This document shows, one piece after another, positions 1 to 9,552 of a stretch of 64,000 nucleotides of DNA. The translations under genes and the position numbers were made by a program. The DNA comes from Tritrichomonas musculus (Eukaryota > Parabasalia > Tritrichomonadida > Tritrichomonadidae). The notes under the pieces were generated by a model. That model was not told where the DNA came from. It saw nothing but the letters and a program-made list of their open reading frames with translations, and searched no databases. The stretch is taken from positions 372,001 to 436,000 of the forward strand of contig JAPFFF010000018.1 of assembly GCA_039105265.1 (NCBI GenBank). Direction: 5' to 3'. The number at the start of each line of letters is the position of its first letter. The stretch's first letter is position 1.

Positions 1-338
1 TCATAAATAATTTAACAATTCATTTACATATGCGTGCTTTCATCAAATTTAAGAAACAGATTCATGGATCTCAATTAATTCATTTGATTCCAGAGGTGCT
101 AGAACTACTTTCAAACTTATATATTTATTTATATAGGTAAAATAATATATAATTAATATATAATTGTTTAATTTGGTTCATTACGAGTAATATTATAATG
201 ATTTTAAAATTGAATATGGAAAAATAAACAATTCAAATTTTTATATTTTTAAAAATAAAAAAATAGCGAAAAAAATTTGTGTTTTAAGGTAATTTTATAG
301 TATTTTAAATAAATTAATTTGTATATTTTTAGGTTACA

Positions 339-433
339 AAATTTTTACCGATTCTTACCAATAGCGGCTGGATCTCGACTTTGTTTCGCTTCGCTCAATG
401 CCCGCTAGGTGGTACGTAGCCTCAGTAAAAATT
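339..433. repeat. Imperfect hairpin-forming element, about 95 bp
   Basis: The outer arms AATTTTTACCGA (from about 340) and, on the other strand, AATTTTTACTGA (to about 433) pair. Inside them ACCA-N-TAGCGG pairs with CCGCTA-GGTGGT. The core is much richer in GC than its surroundings. It could be a very small inverted-repeat element or a structured RNA. It does not fold as an obvious tRNA by eye. The inverted-repeat geometry is seen directly; the function is unknown. Confidence 0.45.
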
Positions 434-684
434 ATGTTAAAATATAAAAAGATTTTATTTTATCCAGCATTTATTTCAGATTATTTTTTCTGAGTTTTTT
501 CAACTATTCTAAAATTAATCCAACACATATAAAAATCGTATATTTTTTATAAAAATTATGCAATATAGTACAGATGATCATAATAAATCCAAATAAACAG
601 TATTTAATTTCCTTTAAAAATATGTACGTCAATTATGACCGTTAAATATTTGAATAGAGCCTAATAATTTTTTGTAAAACTTGA

Positions 685-693
685 GAACGTTTA
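685..693 (+). promoter_or_regulatory. GAACGTTTA upstream motif
   Basis: GAACGTTTA lies 17 bases before the ATG at 711. The same core ACGTTTA lies shortly before the starts at 7228, 28977 (minus), 30075 (minus) and 51802 (minus). Trichomonads lack a TATA-dominated promoter architecture, so a short shared motif near the start is a promoter candidate. This is inference from position and recurrence only. Confidence 0.35.
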
Positions 694-710
694 TTAAAAC
701 AGGAAAGTGA

Positions 711-2162
711 ATGGATTACAAATATCAAAGTGATTTACAATTTAATGATTTAGATAATTTCACAAGTGAACATAAAAATAATGATGCATCTTCAATTACT
801 CAGAATACTTATAAAAATTTTAATCCTATTTTTAAAGAAATTTCCCAATCTCAAGAAGAGTATATAGACTTATATAATGCGATGGGAAAATTTTATAATG
901 ATATTTGGAATAATAATGTCCCAAATTATTTTCAATCTTTCAAAGAATTGAATATACATACAATAATCGTTTATCAACTGAAGCAGAACCAAGCACCAGA
1001 TTATCAAGATAAAATAATCGACATTGTTGATCGCTTAACATCTGATAAATCATCAATAAAATACTCGATTGATCTAGTTGAAGCAGGAATTATACCAGTT
1101 CTTATCGAATTGTATTTTAACTTGAAAAATAATTTGAAAATCATTGATATTTTTTCTAATATTGTTACAAAAAATATAAATTTAAAGAATCAAATTTTAG
1201 AAAAAGTTGATTATAATTTGATTTTTATGCAATTGATTCAAGATTCTGTGCCAAGCGAACAAAAAATTGTTTACAGAAATTTTTTGCATTCAATTTTAGT
1301 TTGGGACGATTTCACAATAGAAATAATGCAAACATATCTAAAGTATTCAAAAGTTCTTCTTGAGCAATGGAGAAAAGATATTAAATATCCTACATATATT
1401 TTTAAAATCGTTATCACGCATTTCTGTGAATTCCAGCACGTCCATTCGGATTTATATTTACCTTTTCAAGAATATGTTAGAGAAATCGAGCTACCTAATC
1501 TAATCATATCTGTTCTTGAAGAAAATTCTGATTTCATTGAAGATAATCAAATTAGCCCAGAAACCCCTTATGATTGCCAAGATAATTCTAAGTCTATTTT
1601 TATTTATACCCTTCTGAATATACTTGCAATCATATTTGAGAAGCCTGTTAATTTTAATTTAAATTTGCAATTATTTGCTGTTTTGGCTAAAAGCAAATAT
1701 GAAAAAATTAGGAAAGAAGCGATTTTTGCAATTGGAAACTTATTTGAATCAATGCCAGAAACAATTCAACAAATGCCTTTGGATTACTTTGAACTACTTA
1801 GGTTTTATATTGATAGGTCTAAAAGCGTAACAAAAATCGAAAGTTTAATTTGCTGTGCAACGGCCATTTGCTTTTCAAATCATACGACGAGATTATATTT
1901 TGTTCACAACAATATTTTATATAATTTAGCTGAATCTATATATTGTGGTGATAACACGTTGCTCTATATGATTATTAATTCAATAGCTAGATTAATCGAG
2001 GCTATTTCTATTGAATCTGGGCCCAATGCAGCAATTGAAGCTTTTTTTGATGCTGTTGGTGATGAAATCTCAGAAATAGAGTTAAAGTTTGCCGATGCTA
2101 ACTGTGTTGAAGCAATAATGAATTTAAAAAAGGTTATTAATGAATTAAAATCAGAAAGTTGA
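711..2162 (+). CDS. Armadillo-like helical repeat protein
   Basis: Protein of 483 residues made almost wholly of predicted alpha helices. The spacing of hydrophobic residues resembles ARM/importin-alpha repeats: short paired helices with Gly/Pro turns such as LVEAGIIPVLIELY near residues 122-135 and a repeat near residues 330-350 (KIRKEAIFAIGNL). The first 30 residues are polar and Asn/Asp-rich. No Arg/Lys-rich importin-beta-binding segment is visible, so it is not a standard importin alpha. ARM-fold proteins usually act as protein-binding scaffolds; the partner here is unknown. The ATG follows a GAACGTTTA motif by 17 bases and the gene is co-oriented with the next one, 247 bases downstream. 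Confidence 0.6.
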   Translation: MDYKYQSDLQFNDLDNFTSEHKNNDASSITQNTYKNFNPIFKEISQSQEEYIDLYNAMGKFYNDIWNNNVPNYFQSFKELNIHTIIVYQLKQNQAPDYQDKIIDIVDRLTSDKSSIKYSIDLVEAGIIPVLIELYFNLKNNLKIIDIFSNIVTKNINLKNQILEKVDYNLIFMQLIQDSVPSEQKIVYRNFLHSILVWDDFTIEIMQTYLKYSKVLLEQWRKDIKYPTYIFKIVITHFCEFQHVHSDLYLPFQEYVREIELPNLIISVLEENSDFIEDNQISPETPYDCQDNSKSIFIYTLLNILAIIFEKPVNFNLNLQLFAVLAKSKYEKIRKEAIFAIGNLFESMPETIQQMPLDYFELLRFYIDRSKSVTKIESLICCATAICFSNHTTRLYFVHNNILYNLAESIYCGDNTLLYMIINSIARLIEAISIESGPNAAIEAFFDAVGDEISEIELKFADANCVEAIMNLKKVINELKSES

Positions 2163-2409
2163 AAATTGAATTATTTGCGATTATATAAATGTATTATCAA
2201 TGTTTTACAAAATATTTTTTGTTTGCATATGTTAACCATGCTTTTTATTTAACAAAAAACATATGTTATACAAATCAATTATTTTGAATGTTTTAAAAAA
2301 TATTTTTTCATAGCTATAAATTGTCAAAATCATAATATTAAAGTTAACACAGAAATTTTTTAATTTCTCAATAATGGAATGGTGACTTTAGCATTTCATT
2401 AAAGAAACA

Positions 2410-4326
2410 ATGACATATGAAATAAAAAACAAATTTTTAATGGAAGATTTAAACCCAGATTTAATCTCAGAAATCTTATCACAGTATTCAAGTGATATAC
2501 CTATTTGGGAAAACGAGCAATTTATTCAACAGTCAATAAGAGAATCTGAGCAACAAATACAATCATTAGAATCACAATTAAATGAGACAAACTCTCATTT
2601 AAATCAAGGAAAAGATGAATGGAATGAAATTAAGTCAAATAATTTTGATATGAAAAAATGTAAGGAAGAATTAAATTCAATAAAAAATGAAATTAAAACC
2701 CCATTAAATACAATAGCGCAATTTTTTGAACAGAATCAAAACGAAATTGATTTATTTACAGAATTTAACCAGGTTAGTAATGTTTTATCTATTGCATCTG
2801 TTTCTCTTCAAAGCGATAATATTATTAATTCGACAAATATGATAGATATTTTTGAAAAATGTGAAAAAAACAATTATTCTAATTTATTAAAAATGACACA
2901 AGAAAGGTATGAAAAGGCATCAGCAACAGAAAGAAATAAAATATATCAGCAAATTGAAAAGGTTCTTCAATCATTTGCTGTTACAAAGTTAAAATCTTTA
3001 GAGGCCATGTTTTTGAAGAAAGAAAGCCTTTTGTCATCAAAATCAGACGAGTACAAGCAACTAATTGATCAGGTTTCTAAAATGGACCTCAATTGGGCAA
3101 AAACATTTATGGATTTAGCAAAAAACGTTTTTGTTTCAAGATTCCAATTTCATTGCCAAAATTCTGATCTAAATTCTTCTGTATCGTGCGTATCATTAAT
3201 TACTAATCTCCTTAGGGTAACGATACAATCATTATTTATTATTACAAATTATCCAGAAAAATTATCACCAGAATCGAAAATATTCAGTTGTATCACTTAT
3301 GAGCTTCTTAAAGCTGGAATGCAAGAAGCACTTAGCAAAAACAATGGATCATGTCAATTTTATCGAAGTTTATTTGAACAAGGATGTATTCTAGATAAGT
3401 GGCTGATTTCATTAGACTTCTATGATCTCGAATTATTTTGTCCAATTATATTTGATACAATTGGGAATAATTGGCTGCAAACAGAATGTGATACTATTTC
3501 TGTTCTTACTACAAAATCACTTCAAGCAACTGACAATGATGACTTTGCTTTTACAATCTGTAGTGCATTATCTGAACTTTTCAATTCCAAACCATCTTCA
3601 CTTACAGATTCTCAAATTGAACTTTTTGTGAAGAAATGCATCTTACCCTCTGAAAAGCAAATCACATCATTATTAGCCAATAGTTTTGATAAATCTTTAC
3701 AGACAACAAATAATGAGCCTTTATCAAATTCTAATTTCAAAAAAGCATCAAAAATTTTGAATGCATATCTTCTTCTTTCAGTTCAGCTTGTTGAAATATT
3801 CGAGATTGACGATGGGAAATTTCAAGAAATTCTTCAAGACTCCAAAAAAGCTCGAAAATCTTGTTATGCTAATTGTGAACGTTTAGCCAAAACCGTTTTT
3901 AACATTTTTGAAACAAAAGGAGCCAACTATTTATTATCAACATCAATTAACTGGCGAAATGGAACAGTTACCCCATCTTTAGCAACTGCGCTTGTTTCAA
4001 TATCTGATCCAATCAACATTGTAAGAGAAAATATTGACAAAATTCTTTTTGAAAATCAATTTATTTCTATTGTTTCTCAGGAAATTGATAAGGAAGTATA
4101 TAAAATGATTGCTCTTAGAGTTGATTGGTCACAACCTGGCTCAATTGATCAATTTGTTGTTGACCTAGACGCAATGATTGATTTGTTGGGTGGAGAAGAC
4201 TTGAGATTGCTTAGGAGTGTTCGGATGTTTTTAACATCTAAAGAAGAGAAATATTTGAATTATGAAATTCCAGAAGAAGATGTTGAAAAATTTGTTATGG
4301 CTGCAAAAGAAGCGAGAGGGAAGTAA
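2410..4326 (+). CDS. Large coiled-coil/helical protein, possible vesicle-tether subunit
   Basis: Protein of 638 residues. Residues about 40-100 form a coiled coil (heptads around QQIQSLESQLNETNSHL), followed by an all-helical body to the C-terminus. An N-terminal coiled coil followed by long helical bundles, with a motif like CILDKWLISLD near residue 327, is the layout of CATCHR tethers such as RINT1/Tip20, exocyst and COG subunits, which hold transport vesicles near their target membrane. No diagnostic signature lets me choose among them, so the function is a guess. TCATTAAAG, an initiator-like motif, sits 7-15 bases before the ATG. Confidence 0.55.
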   Translation: MTYEIKNKFLMEDLNPDLISEILSQYSSDIPIWENEQFIQQSIRESEQQIQSLESQLNETNSHLNQGKDEWNEIKSNNFDMKKCKEELNSIKNEIKTPLNTIAQFFEQNQNEIDLFTEFNQVSNVLSIASVSLQSDNIINSTNMIDIFEKCEKNNYSNLLKMTQERYEKASATERNKIYQQIEKVLQSFAVTKLKSLEAMFLKKESLLSSKSDEYKQLIDQVSKMDLNWAKTFMDLAKNVFVSRFQFHCQNSDLNSSVSCVSLITNLLRVTIQSLFIITNYPEKLSPESKIFSCITYELLKAGMQEALSKNNGSCQFYRSLFEQGCILDKWLISLDFYDLELFCPIIFDTIGNNWLQTECDTISVLTTKSLQATDNDDFAFTICSALSELFNSKPSSLTDSQIELFVKKCILPSEKQITSLLANSFDKSLQTTNNEPLSNSNFKKASKILNAYLLLSVQLVEIFEIDDGKFQEILQDSKKARKSCYANCERLAKTVFNIFETKGANYLLSTSINWRNGTVTPSLATALVSISDPINIVRENIDKILFENQFISIVSQEIDKEVYKMIALRVDWSQPGSIDQFVVDLDAMIDLLGGEDLRLLRSVRMFLTSKEEKYLNYEIPEEDVEKFVMAAKEARGK

Positions 4327-4605
4327 TTCTTTTCTTATATCAGCTTTATATATTTTTATTTGTTTATTGAATAAATTTTAAATTATTTAATTTTTTTTTT
4401 TCTCACCTTTATATTCATTCATGATCGTTCTAAATATTCTAATGAAACTTGCAATTTATATTTGGAATCTATTATTTATAATATGATTTCATTTTTCAAT
4501 ATCATATGAAAAGAGTTGACGAAATAAAAATGGATATTAACAAATTGGTGTATTGTAAATAAAATTTATATAAAAACAATTTTTTTTTTTTTTTTTTCTT
4601 TTTTG
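4327..4605. other. Convergent 3' spacer with T tract
   Basis: The spacer between the convergent stops at 4326 and 4606 is AT-rich. It carries a long T run near 4580-4599, which reads as poly(A) directly downstream of the minus-strand stop codon. No gene is seen. Confidence 0.5.
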
Positions 4606-5748
4606 CTATTTAGTTGGATAAATTGCATTAGTATCATCAGAAAAAGCAACTCCTTCATCATCAAGAATTGATCTAAGTCTGCTTACAGATATTTTGATTT
4701 TTGCTTCAGTCATTTCTCTGTATAAAGATGCTAGAGGAATTGGTTGATATATTAATATTTGTTCATAAAATTTGCTGTGAAGACGAATGAAATCTATTGG
4801 ATTCAAATTAGAATAGTTGTTTTGCTCATCTCTTGAAATCATGTTCGCATTAGAAATAGGAATTTCATCAGAATAACGGGTTTCTTTTTCTCGGACTGCT
4901 AGCCAACAACGAGAAAGTTTTGATATAGCATCTTCCCTTGTTTTAAATCGAAATCCAAATTTTGCAAGTTCTTGACGAAGTTCTTCATCACTCATAACTT
5001 CATGTGAAGGTGGTCTTGAAACGTCAACATCATTAGGGATAGGCGCATGCAATTCTTTAATAGCCTTGAGAACTTCTTCAACATATGCTCTTCGTGCGAC
5101 AGAAATTCTTTTTCGAAATAATTGTTCTTTTTCAGGTGTTGCTGCCGTCATATACTGATAATTTTCAGATTGGTTATTTGAATTATTCTGCTCTTGTGCT
5201 ATATTTTGGTTATCGCGATCTTTTGCAAAAGGAAAACTAAAATTAAAAAGTTCTTGAGAATTTTGAGAATTATGGCCTCTGCGAACATGATCAAAATTAA
5301 GTTCTGGTAAATCATTATTTTCAGATTCATCACTATCACTTTCAGAACCGACAGACAAAATTGTTGGTTGGCTATTTCCTTGCTTTTTGATCGGTTCAAG
5401 TGATAGAGAAGATGGCTGTGATGATGACAAATTTTCTAAAAGTGATGGGAAATCATGATTTATAGGAGAACTGCAAATTTGAATATCACTATCACTTTCA
5501 CTATCATCTGCTCCTGATGTATGATCATGATTTAAGTTATTATGAAATTCATCAGACAAGCTATTATTTATACTAGCTTGACTTTCTTTTGTTATTCCAA
5601 CTTCATTATTGGAAATAATTGTGATTTCTGAGTCAGAGTCACTAATACTTTGAATATTTTTTTTTTCGATAGGATCACATATTTCTTGCGTTCTTCTCTC
5701 ATAAAAGATTGGAGGTTCATCGTCGCTTATTTCACCAAAATCAGACAT
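4606..5748 (-). CDS. SLX4: SLX4-like structure-specific endonuclease scaffold
   Basis: Protein of 380 residues. Residues 252-286 (SDEELRQELAKFGF then ISKLSRCW) match the SAP-like segment of SLX4. Residues 318-372 match its conserved C-terminal domain, which docks the SLX1 nuclease: a helix ending FYEQILIYQPIPL, then SRLRSILDDEGVAF. In other eukaryotes SLX4 organises SLX1 and other nucleases that cut Holliday junctions and branched DNA in the nucleus. The first 150 residues are acidic and Ser-rich. They contain hydrophobic runs beside Ser/Asp clusters (ITII at 42-45, IQIC at 89-92, TILSVGSESDSD at 129-140) that look like SUMO-interaction motifs. UBZ and BTB regions of vertebrate SLX4 are absent, as in fungal forms. 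Family assignment is by motif recognition. Confidence 0.72.
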   Translation of the reverse strand: MSDFGEISDDEPPIFYERRTQEICDPIEKKNIQSISDSDSEITIISNNEVGITKESQASINNSLSDEFHNNLNHDHTSGADDSESDSDIQICSSPINHDFPSLLENLSSSQPSSLSLEPIKKQGNSQPTILSVGSESDSDESENNDLPELNFDHVRRGHNSQNSQELFNFSFPFAKDRDNQNIAQEQNNSNNQSENYQYMTAATPEKEQLFRKRISVARRAYVEEVLKAIKELHAPIPNDVDVSRPPSHEVMSDEELRQELAKFGFRFKTREDAISKLSRCWLAVREKETRYSDEIPISNANMISRDEQNNYSNLNPIDFIRLHSKFYEQILIYQPIPLASLYREMTEAKIKISVSRLRSILDDEGVAFSDDTNAIYPTK

Positions 5749-6104
5749 ATTTCATCTAAAATTTTTAGGTAATTTTTCTCAAAAAGTTTTGATTTCAAAA
5801 TTTCATACGTTATTATAATCATTTTGTAAAAAATATCATGAAATATCTCAGATTTTAGTAAAATAAAACAAAATTAATAAATTTTGAAGATTGTTTTATG
5901 ATTTCGCAAGCAATTATGTTAAAAGATGGAACTTTATAAGTAATCACTTAAGGCATATGAAAGAAAGAATAAAGATTTGAAAATTTTCATTATGTACAAT
6001 TCATATTTGTACTGTCATTATCAATATTAAAAAAAACGCCAGGATGAATTAATAAAAATATTTTTTTTTTTTGATATATTGAGTTTTTATAAAAAAAAAA
6101 AAAA
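5749..6104. other. Intergenic spacer
   Basis: AT-rich spacer between two minus-strand genes. It holds a T run near 6060-6071 and an A run near 6092-6105 just beyond the stop of the following gene. No gene or RNA is recognised. Confidence 0.5.
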
Positions 6105-6854
6105 TCATTCTTTAGACTTTTGTAGACACTTTTGTTCTAATTTCACTTGTTCCTTATAAGCACTTGCTATTTGCTTTTGGAGTGATGAAAATTCTGATTG
6201 CAGATCTTTTCTTTTTTGAAGTTGGTTTTCATATTCATTGGAAAGAGATTCATATTCCCTAAGTAATTCTTCTCTCGATGGAAGTGGCTGACGTTGTACT
6301 GGTTTGGGAAAATCTGTTTGTGATTTGGGTGATTGTGGAGTTTCTGCTTGGGGCGTTTGCTGAGGTATTTGCTGGCTCTGTTTCTGTGGTGTTACTGTTT
6401 TTTGTTGAGTATCTGTTTTATTTTGGCGAGGTGTTGTTTGCTGAGATTTTTGTTGCTTAGGTTTGGTCGGTGTTGGCGATGATAATTTTTTTTGAGAAGA
6501 TAAAGTACCTGATTTATTATTCTGTTGTTGTACTTGTTGCTGCTGCTGTACTTGTTGTTGTTGTGGCTGTTGTTGCTTTTTAACAGAAGAGCTTGGCGTT
6601 ATATTATTATTATTTTTCGTTTTTTTGGGGGTTGAATTACCTGGAGTAGGGGATTTTGATGAAGTTTGATTATTTGTAGATGAAATTTGCGGATTAATTG
6701 TAGTTGTTTTATTCGGACTTTCTTCTTGAAGGGGAGGATATGCATTTGTATCCATTTTTTTCATTGTTTTCTTTTTTTTATTTTTATTCTGATCATAAAT
6801 ACTAGGGGCTTTCTTAAGGCGTGCTGCGTTTGATATAGAAAACCTGCTCTTCAT
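6105..6854 (-). CDS. Gln/Pro/Thr-rich protein with C-terminal coiled coil
   Basis: Protein of 249 residues. The N-terminus is basic (KNKKKKTMKKM near 23-33). Residues about 55-190 are low-complexity Ser/Thr/Pro/Gln with uninterrupted Gln runs and the triplet VQQ repeated. Residues about 195-249 form a strong coiled coil (REELLREYESLSNEYENQL). I recognise no family. The layout suits a cytoskeletal or scaffold protein, but that is inference. Its start region faces the EF-hand gene across 373 bases, so the two may share a divergent promoter zone. Confidence 0.6.
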   Translation of the reverse strand: MKSRFSISNAARLKKAPSIYDQNKNKKKKTMKKMDTNAYPPLQEESPNKTTTINPQISSTNNQTSSKSPTPGNSTPKKTKNNNNITPSSSVKKQQQPQQQQVQQQQQVQQQNNKSGTLSSQKKLSSPTPTKPKQQKSQQTTPRQNKTDTQQKTVTPQKQSQQIPQQTPQAETPQSPKSQTDFPKPVQRQPLPSREELLREYESLSNEYENQLQKRKDLQSEFSSLQKQIASAYKEQVKLEQKCLQKSKE

Positions 6855-7182
6855 TTCTTAAAAATCTAGTCTGTTTAGAAATAAAAATAAAAATCATCAT
6901 TTTCGCGCTTTTATTGGATTTTATCTTGTTTTAAAGATAAGAATAAGATATAATTTTAATATTAAAATGCTTTTTTATTTATTAAAAAAAATATGACCTT
7001 ATGGTTTTGATATAAAAGTATTTTAAATTTAAATATTTTTTTATGTAATTTTTTGAATTAGAAATAAATAAATCATTCAATATTTTCTTTCAGTGAATTC
7101 TTTCATTTATTTATAGAATTAATAATATACTTTTTTGTATGATATTAATCTGCTAAATATTATTTTAATGTAATATTTTATC

Positions 7183-7217
7183 GAACGTTTAAAAATATTA
7201 TAAATTAACCGTTTATT
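7183..7217 (+). promoter_or_regulatory. Paired ACGTTTA/CCGTTTA motifs
   Basis: GAACGTTTA at 7183-7191 and AACCGTTTATT at 7207-7217 precede the EF-hand gene start. The first is identical to the 9-mer before the gene at 711. This is a promoter candidate by recurrence only. Confidence 0.35.
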
Positions 7218-7227
7218 CTAAAAATAA

Positions 7228-7674
7228 ATGAGTGAACAAGCCCTTTTCTCTCCCGAAGAACGCGAAAACTTTAAAAATGCATTCGACGCATTTGATGAAG
7301 ATAGAGATGATCTTGTAGAAACAAAAGAAATTGGGAAACTTCTTCGCGCAGTTGGATTTAATCCTATGCCAGAAGAAGTTGAAGACATGATCGAAGATAT
7401 TGATGCACCAAAATTTGATTTTAATTCATTTTTATATATTATTTATAGGCATGCACGCGAATGTGACCCAGAACAAGAATTAATTGATGCATTTCGAGTA
7501 TTTGATAAAGATGGATCAGGAAAACTTAAAACAGATACAATTCGTGAAATCCTTCGTCATTTGAAGAAGCCATTTACAGAAGATCAGATTAACGAATTAC
7601 TGAGTAATGCAACAATTGATAAGCAAGATTGCATTCGATACGAAGATTTCGTCAAGGTTATGCTTGACTTTTAA
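7228..7674 (+). CDS. Calmodulin-like EF-hand protein
   Basis: Protein of 148 residues, the length of calmodulin. The first EF-hand loop, residues 23-34 (DEDRDDLVETKE), has acidic residues at positions 1, 3, 5 and 12 and should bind calcium. The third loop, residues 93-104 (DKDGSGKLKTDT), is canonical up to a Thr at position 12, where Glu is expected, so binding may be weak. The second and fourth hands keep the helix pattern but have poor loops. It is therefore a calmodulin/centrin-like protein with one good and one marginal site, not calmodulin itself. The stop codon is embedded in TTTTAAATA, so a TAAA signal overlaps it, as trichomonad poly(A) signals do. AACCGTTTATT lies 11 bases before the ATG. 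Confidence 0.85.
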   Translation: MSEQALFSPEERENFKNAFDAFDEDRDDLVETKEIGKLLRAVGFNPMPEEVEDMIEDIDAPKFDFNSFLYIIYRHARECDPEQELIDAFRVFDKDGSGKLKTDTIREILRHLKKPFTEDQINELLSNATIDKQDCIRYEDFVKVMLDF

Positions 7675-7848
7675 ATAGAAAAGTTTTCATTAAATGATTT
7701 TATATTTAAGAATAATTTTAATTTCATTTTTAATTAGAAGAGCTTTTAATTAAAATTATTGAATACATGCAGAATTGTAAAAAAAAAAAAAATCATTTTA
7801 TTTAAAACCAAAAAATAAATAAATAAAAAAATCTTATATAAATTATCC

Positions 7849-8994
7849 TTACCGATGTGATTTGCCGAAATATGCCCAGAAATCGTCTTGTGGCTGATTT
7901 TCTCCAAACAATGTTTTATTTCGAAAAGTTTCTTCTTTTTTGTGTTCATCTGCTTCTTTGAGATATTCATTAGCTTGCTCAATTGCTTGCTGTTTTTTAG
8001 CACGTGCTTCAGCTCTTTCTTTTCTGAGAGCTTCTCTTGAAGCTTTCAAACGTTCAAGATCTTCTCTTCTTTCACGTTCTGCTTCTTCCAATTTTCTCCT
8101 TTGATTTTCAATCATTTGTGTTCTTCTTTCATCCAATAATTGTCGTTTTTCTTCATCTGTCATTCCTTTATAATCTTGATTAGGTCTTTGTCCAAAGCGA
8201 CCAAAAGTTGTGTTTTGGTTTCTAGATTCACTCATAAAAGCGCCATTAATTGTATTATTAATTTCTTCTTGATTAGTTGCAAGTTCATCAGCTCTTTCTT
8301 CAGCTTGTTGCCTTTTCTTTTCCATCATTGCACGATAATTTTCTTGATCTTGACGGCGTTGAACTTCAGCGCGAGCATCTTTTTGCATTCTGTCAATTTC
8401 CATCATACGAGCATCATTTTCAAGATATTTTTGTTCCCATTCACGTTGCTCTTTTAATTCCAAAGCATCTCTATTTTCTCTTTCAGCAATTTGTTCGAGT
8501 TGCCATCGCTTTAATTGTTCTCTTTGTCGTACGCGACGATCTGTTCCAGTTAAGTCTTCACCATCAAATTTTTGTCCTCCGCTTACAGAGAGCCATGGAT
8601 CATTATCTGTTGCACGTACTGGTGGTTGAACTTTTATATAATCTGGACGCCAAATATCGTATTCGCGGCAATCTTCTGGTTTTTGATACTGTTGTCTGAA
8701 ATTGTTATCATCTATAGCAATCTGGCGACGAATTTTTTGTTCTTCATTTGCCATTCGTTTTAAAATTCTTTGTTCTTCTAGAAATCTACGGCTATAATCA
8801 TCATCCTCTGCTTTTTCTTGAGCTTCACGAGCCTTACGTTCTGCTACCTGTTTAGCAAGAAAATCATAATCCATACCAATTTCTCTTTCACGATCATTCA
8901 TAATGCGTAAGACACGTTCACCATGTTGTTTGCGCCTGAGTTCGATTTTTTGACGCTCAAGTTCTTCATGTTGAGCTGTTTGTCGAAGATTCAT
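7849..8994 (-). CDS. RIB43A: RIB43A-like flagellar microtubule ribbon protein
   Basis: Protein of 381 residues, matching the usual RIB43A length of about 380. It is almost entirely charged alpha helix rich in Arg, Glu and Gln. The family's central signature is near residues 130-148 (DPWLSVSGGQKFDGEDL), with the N-terminal RRKQHGERVLRIMNDREREIG region and the C-terminal KSHR tail. RIB43A family proteins bind the doublet microtubules of cilia and flagella, so this gene points to a flagellated organism. It converges with the EF-hand gene, 174 bases apart, across a spacer carrying an A14 run. Confidence 0.85.
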   Translation of the reverse strand: MNLRQTAQHEELERQKIELRRKQHGERVLRIMNDREREIGMDYDFLAKQVAERKAREAQEKAEDDDYSRRFLEEQRILKRMANEEQKIRRQIAIDDNNFRQQYQKPEDCREYDIWRPDYIKVQPPVRATDNDPWLSVSGGQKFDGEDLTGTDRRVRQREQLKRWQLEQIAERENRDALELKEQREWEQKYLENDARMMEIDRMQKDARAEVQRRQDQENYRAMMEKKRQQAEERADELATNQEEINNTINGAFMSESRNQNTTFGRFGQRPNQDYKGMTDEEKRQLLDERRTQMIENQRRKLEEAERERREDLERLKASREALRKERAEARAKKQQAIEQANEYLKEADEHKKEETFRNKTLFGENQPQDDFWAYFGKSHR

Positions 8995-9550
8995 ATTTGA
9001 ATAAAATATGCAAAAAACGGACTTGGTTTAATTTTCAAACGAAATCTCCTAACGTACTTTCTTTTTCAATTTTATAAAAATAAATAAAAGTATTGTAATC
9101 TTTTATGTTTAAAAAATATCAATACTATATAAAAATGAAAAATTAATAATTAATTGAATTATACAGTTTGAAAAACGAGATAAACATTATTTTTAAAATT
9201 TTCTTAAAGGTCAAATAATGATCTTACTGGTTAATTAAAAATCAATTAATGATTGAAAAAGTTTATTAATCACATTTTTCGAAATTTTTTACATAAACGA
9301 GTCAATTAGTAATGAATATGATTGTTTTTATCTGTCAACTTTCTACAAGCAAGTGAATATAAGTTACTATTAATATAAAATTTTTACAGTTAAAGTTGAC
9401 AATCATTATTGATATTTGAAAGAAAAGGAGAAAATGAATAATAAATAATAAAAAAATTGTACTATATCATATTTGTAATGTCAAAGTTGTATTAAATTAT
9501 GAAATAATGAAATTTTTTAAAATCAGTCATTTTATTTAATTTCATTATCT
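8995..9550. other. Intergenic, AT-rich
   Basis: No open frame and no recognisable RNA. The first 60 bases are the start region of the RIB43A gene and contain, on its strand, ACGTTAGGAGATTTCGTTTG. Confidence 0.5.
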
Positions 9551-9552
9551 TA

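Larger units (their letters stand above)
1..710. other. Intergenic, AT-rich, with one GC-richer hairpin
   Basis: No open frame of useful length and no recognised gene. The stretch is very AT-rich except for about 60 bases near 361-425, which form the core of an imperfect inverted repeat described separately. The last 30 bases before the gene at 711 contain GAACGTTTA (685-693), a motif that recurs before other genes in the window. Confidence 0.6.

Noticed and set aside
361-420. Possible tRNA gene in the GC-rich patch
   Set aside because: Neither strand folds into a full cloverleaf by eye; the D- and T-arm consensus words are not both present. An inverted repeat explains the structure better.
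8140-8763. Plus-strand frames opposite RIB43A
   Set aside because: The minus-strand protein matches RIB43A throughout; the plus frames are shadows made by its Glu/Arg-rich codons.
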